NCBI GenBank assembly: GCA_021234155.1 | Contig: JAJEKV010000062.1 | Span: forward strand, 126,001-190,000 | Reading direction: 5' to 3' | Length of the DNA: 64,000 nucleotides | Source: Isoetes taiwanensis | Lineage: Eukaryota; Streptophyta; Lycopodiopsida; Isoetales; Isoetaceae | Shown here: one piece after another, positions 47,097-58,250 of the stretch | Numbering within the stretch: the stretch's first letter is position 1 | Layout of the letters: each line of letters starts with the position of its first letter | The notes under the pieces: generated by a model | What the model was told of the DNA's origin: nothing | Database searches by the model: none | Seen by the model: the letters and a program-made list of their open reading frames with translations, nothing else | Program-made: the position numbers and the translations under genes

Positions 47097-49343
47097 ATGG
47101 CGTTGCCTGATATGATGAGAATACATAGGTTTCTTGAGGAGTTTAACAAACTATGTGAGATGGGGTTCTTGGATGATGCATTAGAAGCTGCAGAGATTAT
47201 GCAACAGCAAGGAATTGTTATGACAAGAAACAGCGCATACTCCCTTCTACAGGAAGCTGAGAAACGGAAATCTTTAGAATGCGGTAGAAGACTCCGGTCT
47301 CTTATTCTTCACAGGTTGGATAGAATTTCTGTTCTAGGCGATCATCTCATACGGATTTTTTCTTGCCATAAGAGTTTATATGAAGCTAATTGGGCATTTG
47401 ATGCAATAGAGAAACCAACTTCATACACATGGGCTGCAATCATTTTAACAAATGCTAAGCTGGGGCAATGTTGTACAGCTCTTGACTTGTACCACAGAAT
47501 GCACATATTGGAAATAAGAACTGATGCATATACATACGTTGCTGTCCTCAAGTCTTGCATGATGAAAAAATTGCTGTTTCATGGAAGGATTATACACGCT
47601 GAGGGCATTGTTAACAAACTCCAATTGGATGATGTGATGGGAAGCACCCTCGTCCATATGTATGCTATGTGCGAAGCCTTAGGAGATGCATGCCAAGTTT
47701 TTGACAGATTGACTAATCAAAATGTGGTAATTTGGAATGCAATTATTTCGGGATATGCCTTGTGTGGAAATAGCCATTTGGCACTAAAATATTTTGAACA
47801 AATGCAAACGGAAGGCTTAAAGCCAAATGTGGTATCCTGGAATGCAGTTTTGAGTGGATATGTTGAGCATGGGGATGATCAATTAGCGTTACAATGTTTC
47901 GATCGGATGCAACAGGAAGGCATAGATCCAGATAAAGTGACATTTTATAGCATTTTAAAAGCATGTGCCAATATGAGAGCAGTTGAGGTGGGCAGGATCA
48001 TTCACGGGCTGTTAAGTAAAAGCAGACATCATTTGGATGTCTCTATTGGAAGTACATTGATCCATATGTATGCCACTTGTGGGTATTTGAATGAAGCATG
48101 CATAGTCTTTACTAGGTTGTTTGATAGAGATGTTATATCTTTCAATGCAATGATCACAGCATATTCCTTGAATGAAGGTACCCTTCAGGCCAAAACATGC
48201 TTTGAGAAAATGCAACATGAAGGCATAAAAGCAAACATAGAATCATGGAACGCACTAATTGGAGGATATTCTCAGCATGGTGACACAGCTCATCTAGCTC
48301 TAGAATGCTTTGAAACTATGCAAGAGGCTGAAATAATGCCAAACAATATAACATTTGTAAACATCATGAAAGCATGCTCAGTTGTTGGATTAAAGGAGAA
48401 AGGAAAGCTTGTTCATGCGCAGATCATGAAATCTATGATCCAACTGGATGTTGTTATGGGGAGTGCATTGGTAGATATGTATGCAAAATGTGGAAGTCTA
48501 GATGACGCATACACCATCTTTCAGTGTACGCAGTATCGAAATATAATCACCTGGAATGCCATAATTGCAGGATACAGTCACAATGGGCAAGGTCCAGTGG
48601 CTGAGAAATATCTTGTTTTAATGCAGCAAGAAGGTATAATGCCAAATGTTTCCTCATGGAATGCCATTATTGCAGGATATTCCCAGCATGGAGAAGGGAT
48701 GCTTGCTTTGCATTGTTTTGATAAAATGCAAGAAAGCATCAAGCCAAGTGAAGCCACATATTTAAGTGTCCTCAAAGCATGCGCGGTGATGGGTGCAACT
48801 GAGCAAGGCAGATTAATTCACGAACAAATCACAAAGTGCAGAGCACAGTTAGATACTATTGTGGGAAACATTCTTCTTGATATGTATGCCAAATGTGGTT
48901 GCCTGGAGGAAGCTTACAAAGTTTTCGACAAAATGTCGAGTCGGGACATGGTATCATGGAATACAATGGTTGCTGGATTTGCCCAGCATGGGGATGGCCC
49001 TTCATGTCTACAATATTTTGAAAAAATGGAAAGGGAGGGTCTAAATCCAGATGAGGCCTCATTTGCTAGCATCCTCATTTCATGCAGCCGAGCAGGCCTG
49101 GTAGATGAAGGTCGCTGGTTCTTTAATTTAATGACAAATTGTTATGGTATTATGCCAGTTAACTCTCATTTGAATTGTATTGTGGACTTGCTGAGTCGTG
49201 CAGGTTTTCTTTGGGAGGCCGAAGCTTTACTTCAGTCCTCTGTACAAACTAATATTACAGGTTGGACAAGTTTGCTTTCTGCTTGTAGAACACATGATAA
49301 TAGGGAAGTAGGCAGCCGCTGCTTTGATCAAATTGTCTGTTGA
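47097..49343 (+). CDS. PLS-class pentatricopeptide repeat protein
   Basis: An intact, intronless frame of 748 residues with ATG 47097. From about residue 30 to the end it is almost entirely PPR motifs, P, L and S types in alternation. Examples are WNAIISGYALCGNSHLALKY, WNAVLSGYVEHGD, GSALVDMYAKCGSLDDAY, WNAIIAGYSQHGEGMLALHC and GNILLDMYAKCGCLEEAYKV. Extra P-type motifs between L and S motifs make a longer repeat pattern than the common P-L-S triplet. The C-terminus reaches an E-domain-like start (WTSLLSACRTHDN) and stops after CFDQIVC, so E is incomplete and DYW is absent. Such proteins bind single-stranded organelle RNA, one motif per base, usually for C-to-U editing with a partner in trans, or for splicing. 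No clear transit peptide is visible. It is related in style to the broken PPR gene at 5618-7391. Confidence 0.9.
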   Translation: MALPDMMRIHRFLEEFNKLCEMGFLDDALEAAEIMQQQGIVMTRNSAYSLLQEAEKRKSLECGRRLRSLILHRLDRISVLGDHLIRIFSCHKSLYEANWAFDAIEKPTSYTWAAIILTNAKLGQCCTALDLYHRMHILEIRTDAYTYVAVLKSCMMKKLLFHGRIIHAEGIVNKLQLDDVMGSTLVHMYAMCEALGDACQVFDRLTNQNVVIWNAIISGYALCGNSHLALKYFEQMQTEGLKPNVVSWNAVLSGYVEHGDDQLALQCFDRMQQEGIDPDKVTFYSILKACANMRAVEVGRIIHGLLSKSRHHLDVSIGSTLIHMYATCGYLNEACIVFTRLFDRDVISFNAMITAYSLNEGTLQAKTCFEKMQHEGIKANIESWNALIGGYSQHGDTAHLALECFETMQEAEIMPNNITFVNIMKACSVVGLKEKGKLVHAQIMKSMIQLDVVMGSALVDMYAKCGSLDDAYTIFQCTQYRNIITWNAIIAGYSHNGQGPVAEKYLVLMQQEGIMPNVSSWNAIIAGYSQHGEGMLALHCFDKMQESIKPSEATYLSVLKACAVMGATEQGRLIHEQITKCRAQLDTIVGNILLDMYAKCGCLEEAYKVFDKMSSRDMVSWNTMVAGFAQHGDGPSCLQYFEKMEREGLNPDEASFASILISCSRAGLVDEGRWFFNLMTNCYGIMPVNSHLNCIVDLLSRAGFLWEAEALLQSSVQTNITGWTSLLSACRTHDNREVGSRCFDQIVC

Positions 49344-51037
49344 TATTTTTCCCCATCAAAGTAAGACAAATGCAGCACTCAGCCATTTGCGCATTCAATA
49401 TAGCCACTTCCCATTGATGTTGTGGTTGTCCCACATTACGCTATCATTATCAGGATTTGTTAACTTTTTGTCAAAGTGCCTCCTTTTGTAGATAAACTGT
49501 AAATCATAAACTACAACCACAGGCAAAGAAAAAATCAGTGGTTTAAAGGATCTTTCAGTTCTAAAAGCTTGTTGAGAATCCATCAAATATTATGTGATCG
49601 TAAAATGATGAGCATGATATGGAAGTCAAACAGCATATCATGGTTTACTCCTTGATGCGCTTGAATATATGCATCACGGCAGACCATCAATCAATCCTAT
49701 GCAGACCAAACTTTCCAGCATAGGCATGCTTCTCTTGTTCACTTTGCCAATTATATCAATTCCATAGAACATGCTTAGGAGCCGCCAAGTTAGCTCTATA
49801 GGATTTAATTCTAGGAGATTGGTACCTTGCATGCACGAGTTGGACTAGTCTAAAAAGGGCAAAGGAAAACCTATAATACCTACAAGAAATTTATCGCGGC
49901 AGCCAAGGCCGCCGTGAACATTTCTTTGGTTCGACGTTGTGTAAAAGAAACCACTTGTCTAAGCTACTTGGCGCAAAAGAAGAATTAACACAAACTATCT
50001 TTGCTTGAGATTCCGCAAGTTCTTTCAACCTACAAGAAATGGAGCAACATTTAGAGGTTTTAACATGGGTTGGCATTAAATATGTCTTCTAAATTCTTCG
50101 GCATTTTCCTACATAAAACTACTGCTCCCAATGTCTAGCTATTTCTATAACTATTTTCTCTTTCCAAAATTTAAACTTGACCATTTAAGAAAGTCTAAGC
50201 CATTGGTATCGTGCCCACTTTCGAAAGCTTCTTGAGATTACAGTGAACACGGGTGTCACTATGAATAGCAATCATTCATTACTAACAGGGACATTAACGA
50301 TGCTCTTCAATACAACATTTTGAAGCCCTAAATTATCAAACTTATTAAAGACAGGCAAGTCTGGTCTGTATTCATGGGTAATGTCCAAGATTCTCTGGCC
50401 TTCGGTTCCAAAAAACATAATCTGAGGATTACGATAATAATCTCACAGCTCTGTTCCGGCTCTGTTCTGCAGCTATGTTCCCCATCTCTGTTCTGAGCAA
50501 GAAGCCACCTCTTTGTGCATCTTGCCGGCAGGGTACCCGTTTCCCTTTCTCCATCTAGCAGAGCAAGGCATGGCAAGGGTCCTTTTGAGCAGGACAGAGC
50601 AGAGCAGGGCAAGACAGGGCCCTTTCGAGAAGATTGAAGGGCGGTTTTGACAGCGATTTTGCGCCATCCCAATTCGCAGAGTGTAAACGAGCAGGAAGCT
50701 GCGAAACTGTAGAGGAGAGGCTTTAATCAAACAGAGGATCTGTTGCAGTTTGCATGTACGTATTTGTAGTGTGTTGCCGAAATTGATCAGCCAATTTGCA
50801 GCTCTCTTGCTCTGGCAACCAAACAGTCGCCCTGGTCTGAGTTTCTTGTTCCAATTCTGGAGCCGATTTCTAGGCTATCAGGCCTTTGGATGATCCACTT
50901 TTGTTTTGCTTTGTGATTCATTGGAAAAAATACCTTTCTTCTTTTTTTAACAAAAGAAATACCAAGCTCTTCAACGGCGTCATTGATTGCCCCCAGAACA
51001 AAAAAGATGTTGTTGAATATAGCTTGTGCTCTAATCA
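49344..51037. other. Intergenic with a near-palindrome copy
   Basis: No gene is recognised. The second copy of the GC-cored near-palindrome lies at 49881-49924. Purine-rich GAGCAGGRCAGAGCAG repeats near 50590-50625 resemble a leader or simple repeat, and no domain is visible in the frames there. Confidence 0.45.
49881..49924. repeat. GC-cored near-palindrome, copy 2
   Basis: It matches the reverse complement of 61-104 at 38 of 44 positions, including both AT-rich arms (TACAAGAAATTTA..., GAACATTTC) around a CGGCAGCC..GGCCGCC core. Confidence 0.6.
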
Positions 51038-51320
51038 AAATTATTTTCATGTAAAGATCTGTGCTACTTGCAACCTCCAGAAATGATAGGTCTTCTGCCC
51101 CAAATTCGACTGCACGCTGCAACACAGAGTCAAGCAAAAACATCAAGAATTATTTTGCCCCAAATCCGCCTGCACGCTGCGACATAGAGTCAAGCAAAAA
51201 CATCAAGAAAAAATTATTTTCATGTAAAGATTCGTGCTGTCTGCAACCTCCAGAAATGATAGGTCTTCCCAAATCCGCCAAGCACCTTTCGCAACACGAG
51301 AGTCAAGCAAAACCATCAAG
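51038..51320. repeat. Nested tandem duplications
   Basis: A longer block (ATTATTTTCATGTAAAGAT ... CAACCTCCAGAAATGATAGG) occurs at 51040-51095 and 51213-51268. A shorter block (CCCCAAATYCG.CTGCACGCT ... GAGTCAAGCAAAAACATCAA) occurs at about 51096-51155, 51156-51212 and, degenerate, 51268-51320. At least two duplication rounds are needed. Confidence 0.85.
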
Positions 51321-52299
51321 CCCCCTCCCCTCCTCCCTACCCCCGCCCGATCGTCATGCTTGCCGCTGCTTACGAATTCCACAGATCCAACCACGTTTGT
51401 TGTTAGTGGTGGACAGCTTGATCTGGCATAGGAGGTCGCGACAGCTTACAGCCAACATCGGAGGTCTTTAAGAAAAACGTGGCAACAAAATATTAAGATA
51501 GATTGCGGCGCGGAAAAATTCTGGAGGAACAAAAACAATGGAAAATCACAAACTGCATTATATATGTTTTGATGGTTCAAATAATATCTTGTAAGGCAAG
51601 ATATTATTACTACATTAAAGGTTATAGTTAACATAAACAATAGAGCTATAAATCAATTTAAGTTAAAAGGGAACATGGGGCATTATAGTACTTTAGGACA
51701 AGGGCAACTATTCTTAGATTGCTACAATAACACATGGACTAACAAACTCAGCGATTGCAAACATGGCTGATCGAATCTGTACCGGATTGCCCTGCAACCT
51801 AGAATCAAGAATCAACCCTTTCCTCTATTCGGTTCTTAAGCCTTAATAGCCTCAATCAATTTATGGCTCCTTAGATAACCAAGCTTATGATCTAGCCCAG
51901 ATTTATGAATCATTGATTGAGAATCTGCCAATTGTCCACTGCTTGCATAATTTGCCAGAATTTAGCATCAATTGACTCGGTTGGATAGTGAACTACCGTG
52001 AATTCGTTTGAATGGATCTTTTCTAGTTTTTGTGAACTCAACTTTGATTCTGAAAGTTATTGGTGTAACCTCTGACAAAGGATTTTTAAGTTGGTTTTGG
52101 TGGACTAGGTAACATCTCAGGCTATTTGAGTAAGTTGTGTCCATTTGTCTTTCTTATTGTAAATTGAAATTATTTGTCACTGCTAATAGTTTGGTTTGTG
52201 GGAATTGTAGTTGTTTCAAATGGTTTTAGAATTGTAAACCTTGTTATATCTGAAGAAGACCTGTAATAAGGCTTCTGAGAATGAAAAGGTTCAAATCAT
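51321..52299. other. Intergenic, nothing recognised
   Basis: No domain, repeat or RNA gene is supported here. Confidence 0.45.
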
Positions 52300-52700
52300 A
52301 GGTGTGGTCATGCATGTTACCCACGATGGTCCTACTTCAAATAGGAATTGTATCTTGGCATAAGGGAGATAATTTAAACTCTATGGCAAAAAACATGAAT
52401 TTTATTTTCCTTATGAAAATACAGGAGCATACTAGTCATAGGATTTTGGCCTTTCAAGGTATCAACTCTAATTTGTGTTTAATGAATGCACAAGTAAACG
52501 ACATTATGGTGGGGTGCCATGCTACTATAGGACATATTTGGCATCTTCTGTATCTTTGCACAAGGGAGATAGACACAACCATCGCATGTGGATACAGGTA
52601 TATGACTAGCAAGGAACCTTTCAATTTAATGTTGCTTGCTATTTTTCACATATAGAGTCAAACTTCTATGTGTGTATTAATCTAGAAAGGACCATGGTGT
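52300..52700 (+). mobile_element. AT-shifted endonuclease fragment of the GC-rich LINE family
   Basis: It is collinear with 36120-36450: KGDNLNS...MNFIFLMK matches KGDSLNS...MDLIFLMET, and the DNA continues to match through CTTGCTATTTTTCACAT versus CTTGCTACTTTTCCCAT. Most differences are C-to-T or G-to-A. Ends are approximate. Confidence 0.65.
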
Positions 52701-53552
52701 GTTTTGGGCATTTGGCCTAAGGTTTTCACATATCCATGTCAATATATCTTCTATACATAAATAAAGTTTGTGTGCAATCTTGACCATTGCTTTTGTTGTG
52801 TGTTAATACTTTCATTTTAGGCTGTTAAATAATTAGTTATTATTCTGCCCTCACTAGATCAATGCATGCCAGAAACGATCCTGAACGATTTTGCCTATCG
52901 ACGAATCCACACCATTTCTTAGCCTCCATTTTGTAAGCCTCACTCCTTTCTTGGGTGAGGGCAGTCTAAAGTATTTCTCTAAACGCGGGTCTTTTTGGCC
53001 CTCCACTTGACTCTTTGACTTCATTTTTTGCAGATGAATATATGCCTATTTGGGGCTTTTTGGCTCAGCACAGGTTCGTCTATTCCATTCTATTATTTAT
53101 ATCAAGTAAACATTTTGTCTGCCTGGCTTTGATTTCGTGATACATCATACATTATCTGAAAACTTTAAATTGAACTATGTAACCATCACCTTTACTGCTC
53201 AGATGTTTGGATGTAGTGCACTGCAGACTGGCGCAGAAGAATAAAGTACCTATATGGCTCCTGGCAAAAGCCTCATCAAGCAGAAATGTTCCAAGGTCCA
53301 TAGAAACTCTTTAAAGATGGATGTCAAGTAGGCAATTGCATTTTTTAGTTCCGCCTTCCTTGATTTGGCAATAGGCTTTTGCAGAAGATGTATATTTTTC
53401 TGAGAGCTATATCAATTTTTAGGTCTGAGCTATTCTTGAGTAACGACTTGGAGATATCACAAAGGCAATGTAGAATTTATTGTGTTGATGTTCATCACAC
53501 AACGTATAAGTTGAATGACGGTTTGCAAGTTGGAGTTATCCATAAAGGGTAT
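52701..53552. other. Intergenic, left flank of the gypsy element
   Basis: Nothing is recognised. A 79-codon frame at 53379-53618 runs across the LTR border and is not credible as a gene. Confidence 0.45.
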
Positions 53553-53557
53553 GCATG
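53553..53557. repeat. Probable 5-bp TSD of gypsy element, left
   Basis: GCATG, against GAATG at 60341-60345 (four of five). Confidence 0.5.
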
Positions 53558-54993
53558 TGACGTTCCATATATTTATATGCCTTTTGGGTATAAATATATG
53601 ACACGTCACTATGAATAATTAATGGTGCATTAATTATTCATAAGCTAAGGTTAGCTATGTCAATCATTAATTATTAAGGTGGAAACCTAACCCTAAACTC
53701 TAATTTGAATTTAGGGCTTAACCTAATATTAAAAAGGCTAAAATACTAAATTACTAAGTAATAAGTAATAACTTATTACTTAGTAATAAGTAATTTAGCA
53801 TTGACACTTGGCCCAAATCGATTGGGCATGGGAGAGTTACTAACTTGGGACATCCAAATTAGGGCCAATTTGCCCCAATTCGATTTGGGGGCAGTTGGAG
53901 AAGAGGAGGAGCTTATTCAAGCAGCAGGGCATGGAGAACCTGAGAGATGGGAGATCTAGCTCAGATACCGGTTAGTAGGCTTCGTTAGCTTGAGATTCTA
54001 GTTAGGAACTAACCCTTGCTTGTTAGATGGATGATTATTCTCTTTATTTTATGTCTAGCTGAGATTATGATGGATGTATCACATATGAATGCTCTCTTTC
54101 TGTCCCTCCTGTGTTGTATGGGTAAAAGGGGGTAGAGACCTAAAGGCCATCTAGGATTAGATATGCTCCTAGCTAGAACCCCTTAAATCCCATTAGATGC
54201 GGCCTGTGCATAAGAGCCCATCGGGCTGTGGATGCCACGATGTAGTTCAACACCAAATAACAGACACAATTGGTGAAGTGGGGGCGGAGCCTTGCTGAGC
54301 GTGGCTACTGGGGCTCCTACAGTGTGCTAGGCTTATAGTCGGTCCTCGCGTTGGGGCCAGGTATAGGTCTGACACCTCCTGGGCCGCATGGAAATGTGCC
54401 TATATGGATGTCCTGGGCTCGATGGGTGCGCCAAAGAGGTCCATGGATTCTAGGGGGTTAAAGTCGGGTACGGATGCGTGTGCGCCTAGTGGCACGTATC
54501 CTCTAGCGCACCCATGGAACCATTGTGATCCTGGAGGGGGATTATCCCCTTCTTGCCTCATTGGACCGGGGAGATGTAACCCGAAGTAGCCTCATAGGGT
54601 AATTCCATGAGGTTGCATCTCCGGAAGGCTACAACCGCGCCATAGCATGTTTTATCTGCAAAGTGTGCACAGGAGGGGCGGATGGAGTGGACTACTCTAG
54701 CCAGTGTACTTGTATTTCCATGTATATGATGATGATGGATGGACCACCCTTCGTGATGGTATATTATTTTATGTATGATTGCTAGGTGCTAACATGTATG
54801 TACGCTTCCGCTGTATAGGATTCCCATAGCGGACTTGGGCCGAATGACACCTCCGTGTTCCTCACCCGGGCACTTGTTCATCGCAAGTGGTCTGAGTTAG
54901 ACGAAGGGCCTTTCCATGGTGATGTAGTCGTCACGGGAGGGGAATTCCCCATATTTGTACGATGGGAGCATCGTATAGATTCTGGGAGCATCA
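53558..54993 (+). repeat. 5' LTR
   Basis: It begins TGACGTTCC and ends GGGAGCATCA. It contains a 25-bp palindrome-like AATAATTAATGGTGCATTAA-type block, telobox-like CCCTAAA/TTTAGGG motifs facing each other (about 53688-53716), and a 53-bp AT palindrome at 53746-53798. It is about 220 bp longer than the 3' LTR, mainly because of a block at about 54260-54410 that the other LTR lacks. Confidence 0.92.
53746..53798. repeat. 53-bp AT palindrome inside the 5' LTR
   Basis: Arms CTAAATTACTAAGTAATAAG and its complement meet around TAACTTA. The same place in the 3' LTR (59314-59338) holds only a 25-bp version. Either an expansion or a contraction occurred after insertion. Confidence 0.85.
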
Positions 54994-54996
54994 TAG

Positions 54997-55012
54997 TGGT
55001 ATCAAAGCCATG
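54997..55012 (+). promoter_or_regulatory. Primer binding site (tRNA-iMet)
   Basis: TGGTATCAAAGCCATG starts three bases after the 5' LTR. It is complementary to the 3' end of initiator tRNA-Met with one difference from the usual TGGTATCAGAGC. Confidence 0.88.
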
Positions 55013-55252
55013 ATTTTGGTGGACCAAATCATAGCACTGGCCATATTCTAACTCGTTAGATCAATAGTTAGTAGGGGACTTTAATCTAAGATAAACTACT
55101 TCAACTTCCAAGGTAGCATGAGTGTTGGCCTAGTTATGGGAGAAATAAGCTAGCTAGGGATTAACGTGTGAGTTATTAGAATAGAGTTATGCTAAGTTGG
55201 GAGAACGAGGTCTCTTGATTCCACGGGCTATAACTTTTTTCTAGGTAACTCG

Positions 55253-55370
55253 GATGGAGGCGATTCTTGCACCAACGCATCCGGGACAATCCAATGGACC
55301 ATGGAGCATGGGTGGGATGCGCCAAAACAAAATCAAACGGGCTCAGGAGCAAAAGGGGTGTGATCGGCAA
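55253..55370 (+). pseudogene. Possible gypsy gag start
   Basis: ATG at 55254 opens MEAILAPTHPGQSNGPWSMG, at the position expected for gag, about 240 bp after the PBS. The homologous reading is lost by about 55390. No gag domain is identifiable, so the call rests mostly on position. Confidence 0.4.
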
Positions 55371-55494
55371 AACAGCGTCTTAGAATTCAAAAAGAAGCTC
55401 CAAAATTCCCCATCACGCCCCAATAATTTCTGTCATTTAAAAATTCCATTATATTTTCACCATATAAATATCTTTTCTTTTGTCCCCTCAACCG

Positions 55495-55560
55495 AAATTT
55501 GAACTCACAACCTTCCAACTCCAACCTTAGGCAATTACCACCACGCCAAGCTTCCTTAAA
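55495..55560 (-). repeat. tRNA-like (SINE-like) insertion in the gypsy interior
   Basis: On the minus strand, TTGGCGTGGTGGTAATTGCC looks like a pol III box A. GAGTTCAAATTTC, about 40 bp later, looks like box B. No full tRNA fold is possible. A second, weaker candidate lies at 55637-55692. The unit lengths and ends are unknown. Confidence 0.4.
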
Positions 55561-56857
55561 TGTAATATATTTCATATATGTTATACACATCTAGTATTCT
55601 TTTTTCTTTGCACAACAACTCTTTAACAAAGTTATATTATAGACACTTGAACCGTTGGCCTCCCACCATCAAGCCAAACCCTTTACCAACATAGTAAACT
55701 TCCTTTTAATGAATACAATAGTCTCTTGTTCTACTTAACCAACAGTATCTCTGTTTTTTATAGTAAGACTTATGTCTAGTAATCAGACTCACTTGACTTG
55801 TATGAATATTCTACTATCTTCCAATATAACATACATCTGAATGTCATAGTCGACATCCTTGACATCCTCACTAATGTAGTATTTGATACTACTAAATCCT
55901 TCCAACATCCACGATTACTACCTTGTTATTATGTGATATATAACATGTGTTATAATCCACTCCTGTATAACAATATAGTGGATGATGATATTATCCACCG
56001 TAAAATTCAACTTCTTGTTGTCGCAAACATATTTTCTCGACTTATTTATCTTGTACCATATACATGTTGTGGTTTTGGCACCACACTTTTTAGACTCTCT
56101 AACCCTAGTTCGACTTGATCCTCAAGTTCTGTAGTCACAAATTCCAAAGTGAGAGATGCCACCCTAAGTTCCTAATGGACATGTTTAAAGTCTACTATAA
56201 GAACTCTTATCTTCATTATTTTCGTATTCATACGGACTGTGAACTAAAAGTTCTCTTACACACCCTTTCCTTTTGTTGTTATACCATTAAATGGTCCTAG
56301 TATGCATATACCAACGCGGAGCTACTCCTCGAGATACACACAGAGTACTAAGTCCGGAGCACATTCTCCTTGGTGAGACGTTCATTGGGCACCTACCTTG
56401 TCCATATTCCACACTTTGGGCTACTCAAAGTGTCCATTCAACTTCCCTGTATTTGAAATGTTGTTTACAACAACTTTCAACCTCCCCTTGTATCACACTT
56501 GTCGTGTGGGTATATTACTACGGTTCCCACTATTGTCTAGTCTTCTATTCGGTGCCCTTTGCACCTACAGAAGACACTTTGCATTGATGCACGCCTCAGG
56601 AACGTCAACCTCCTTACGAAACGCAATGCATGCGTAATTTTATAATCTGTAGTTTATGGATCTGTGTCGTTATACGCCATTCATCCTCTAGCTTATAGCA
56701 TAAACATTCTATATCTTGGCCACCATTGTCGAAACCTACACTTCTAAAGTGATATCCCTTTCATAAGCTGGATATTTAAGCATTATTAGTAAGCACACCT
56801 TTCTGGGTCGCTTAACATTTAGTGATTCAATGGGATAAAAAACTTATATAAGAGGCT

Positions 56858-56925
56858 CAAGAAGGACCAGGCATGCTTTCGATGCTTCCGCCATGGACAC
56901 CCTATTCATAACTTCCCTTCTGTGA
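56858..56925 (+). pseudogene. Gag zinc knuckle remnant
   Basis: The frame KDQACFRCFRHGHPIHNFP shows C-x2-C and GHx4 spacing of a retroviral-type CCHC knuckle, with the last Cys changed to Phe. It lies 3' of the expected gag body. Confidence 0.6.
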
Positions 56926-57990
56926 CATAGGAAGATCGTATGGCCATAGCACAGGTGGACAACGACCTAGGTGGCGTCAACTTAACGGTACCCCATAGAA
57001 TGTCTCTGTGAGATGTAAATATAAGAATGTCTGCATGTATGACAAATGTATGGATATAACTAATGGATTAATATGTGTATACGTGTGGATGTAAAGTATG
57101 GTTAAGGATATAACTGGAAAGATGGGATATAGCCAAAAGAAGAAAAGTATTTCAAAATATGGTGGAAAATAAATCTTGATATAATAAAGTGTAGAAGGAA
57201 GGAAGGAAGGAAGTTTATTTTAACGTTAAGGTAGGCCGAGGGCCTATGAGACGGCACGATAAATGTGGAAAGATGGGGATGAAAAACCCCCACTTGGGAG
57301 GAAAAACCCTAACAATAGGCTTCAAAATATGCCCCGTGGAAAATAAATCTTGATATAATAAAGGTGTAGAACTGATGAATGCAAATGTGTAAAATGCATA
57401 TAAAAGAATGGAAAATATAATTATGTATGTGTTATACAAACTATTGAAGGAGTAACGAGACTTGAATTATAATTATAAAAAGGTTATGAATAATGAATAA
57501 TAAATGATGAAGAACGTGTGTGCGTAATTAATGTTAAAATATATATGTAAAAACGTGAGATATAATGCAATATATATAAGTGTATTAAAGGATAAGTATA
57601 AATGTGATGGACATATAAAAGAGAGGATAGCAATATATGAGTTGTTAAAACTGCAACAAAATAAGAAAAAAATTTGATACAAAATTAAATTAGGGCGTGA
57701 CTCAAATAAAAGAAATTGTAAAGTGAAGGGAGAGTATAATCGACCTATAAAAAAGAAGTTAATATGATTAGAATGAGTCTGTGAATAAAGAATGATTTCT
57801 AAATTAGGTATAATGTGATATAATGAAATAAAGAAGGGAGTAGTCATGGATTCCAAAAGAGTTCCAACCACTGCGGAACTCATCACCACGAATGTAACAG
57901 TGAGACTTCCACAAACCGTCAGGTATTTGATGTCTAATGGTTATAGTTGACCCCAACACGTGTTCATCGACATGCAAACTTCTGTGGAGG
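56926..57990. other. Interior AT-rich replacement, no pol motifs
   Basis: This is where protease, RT and RNase H would lie. Instead it holds AT-rich sequence, a GGAA microsatellite (57194-57210) and an imperfect 50-bp direct repeat (57148-57195 and 57320-57370, with GTGGAAAATAAATCTTGATA). No RT catalytic box was found in any frame. Confidence 0.55.
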
Positions 57991-57997
57991 ATTCAGG

Positions 57998-58250
57998 TCT
58001 CTGAAGGCCCATAACATCCTTCACGTAAGCCTTTTGGAGAAGTATACATTTGATCCTAAGATACTATATAGATTCTAAATGCTCTTAGATATGACGGACA
58101 AGCAAGTGGAACTAGTTCCACACGCTCTTCTCCATCATGCGTACAAGCAATACTCATCATCTGTCCTACTTGGTTAAGTGGACCCACTTACCAAAGGAGC
58201 ATACAACATCAGTCCTCGAGAGGGATTTTGATGGGACTACGTCCTATGGC
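57998..58250 (+). pseudogene. Integrase C-terminus and chromodomain remnant
   Basis: HNILHVSLLEKYTFDP (about 58007-58055), QVELVPHALLHH and, after a frameshift, YLVKWTHLPKEHTTSVLERD (58158-58217) follow the layout of chromovirus integrase ends. The chromodomain of such elements directs insertion into marked chromatin. The frame is broken and the upstream catalytic core is missing. Confidence 0.75.

Noticed and set aside
46767-47115. Frames upstream of the PPR gene as a 5' extension
   Set aside because: They are in other frames, have no PPR or transit-peptide character, and no splice signals connect them.
57473-57889. Minus-strand 138-codon hydrophobic frame
   Set aside because: Low-complexity AT-rich DNA gives Phe/Ile/Tyr/Leu-rich frames by chance; it lies inside a defective LTR element.
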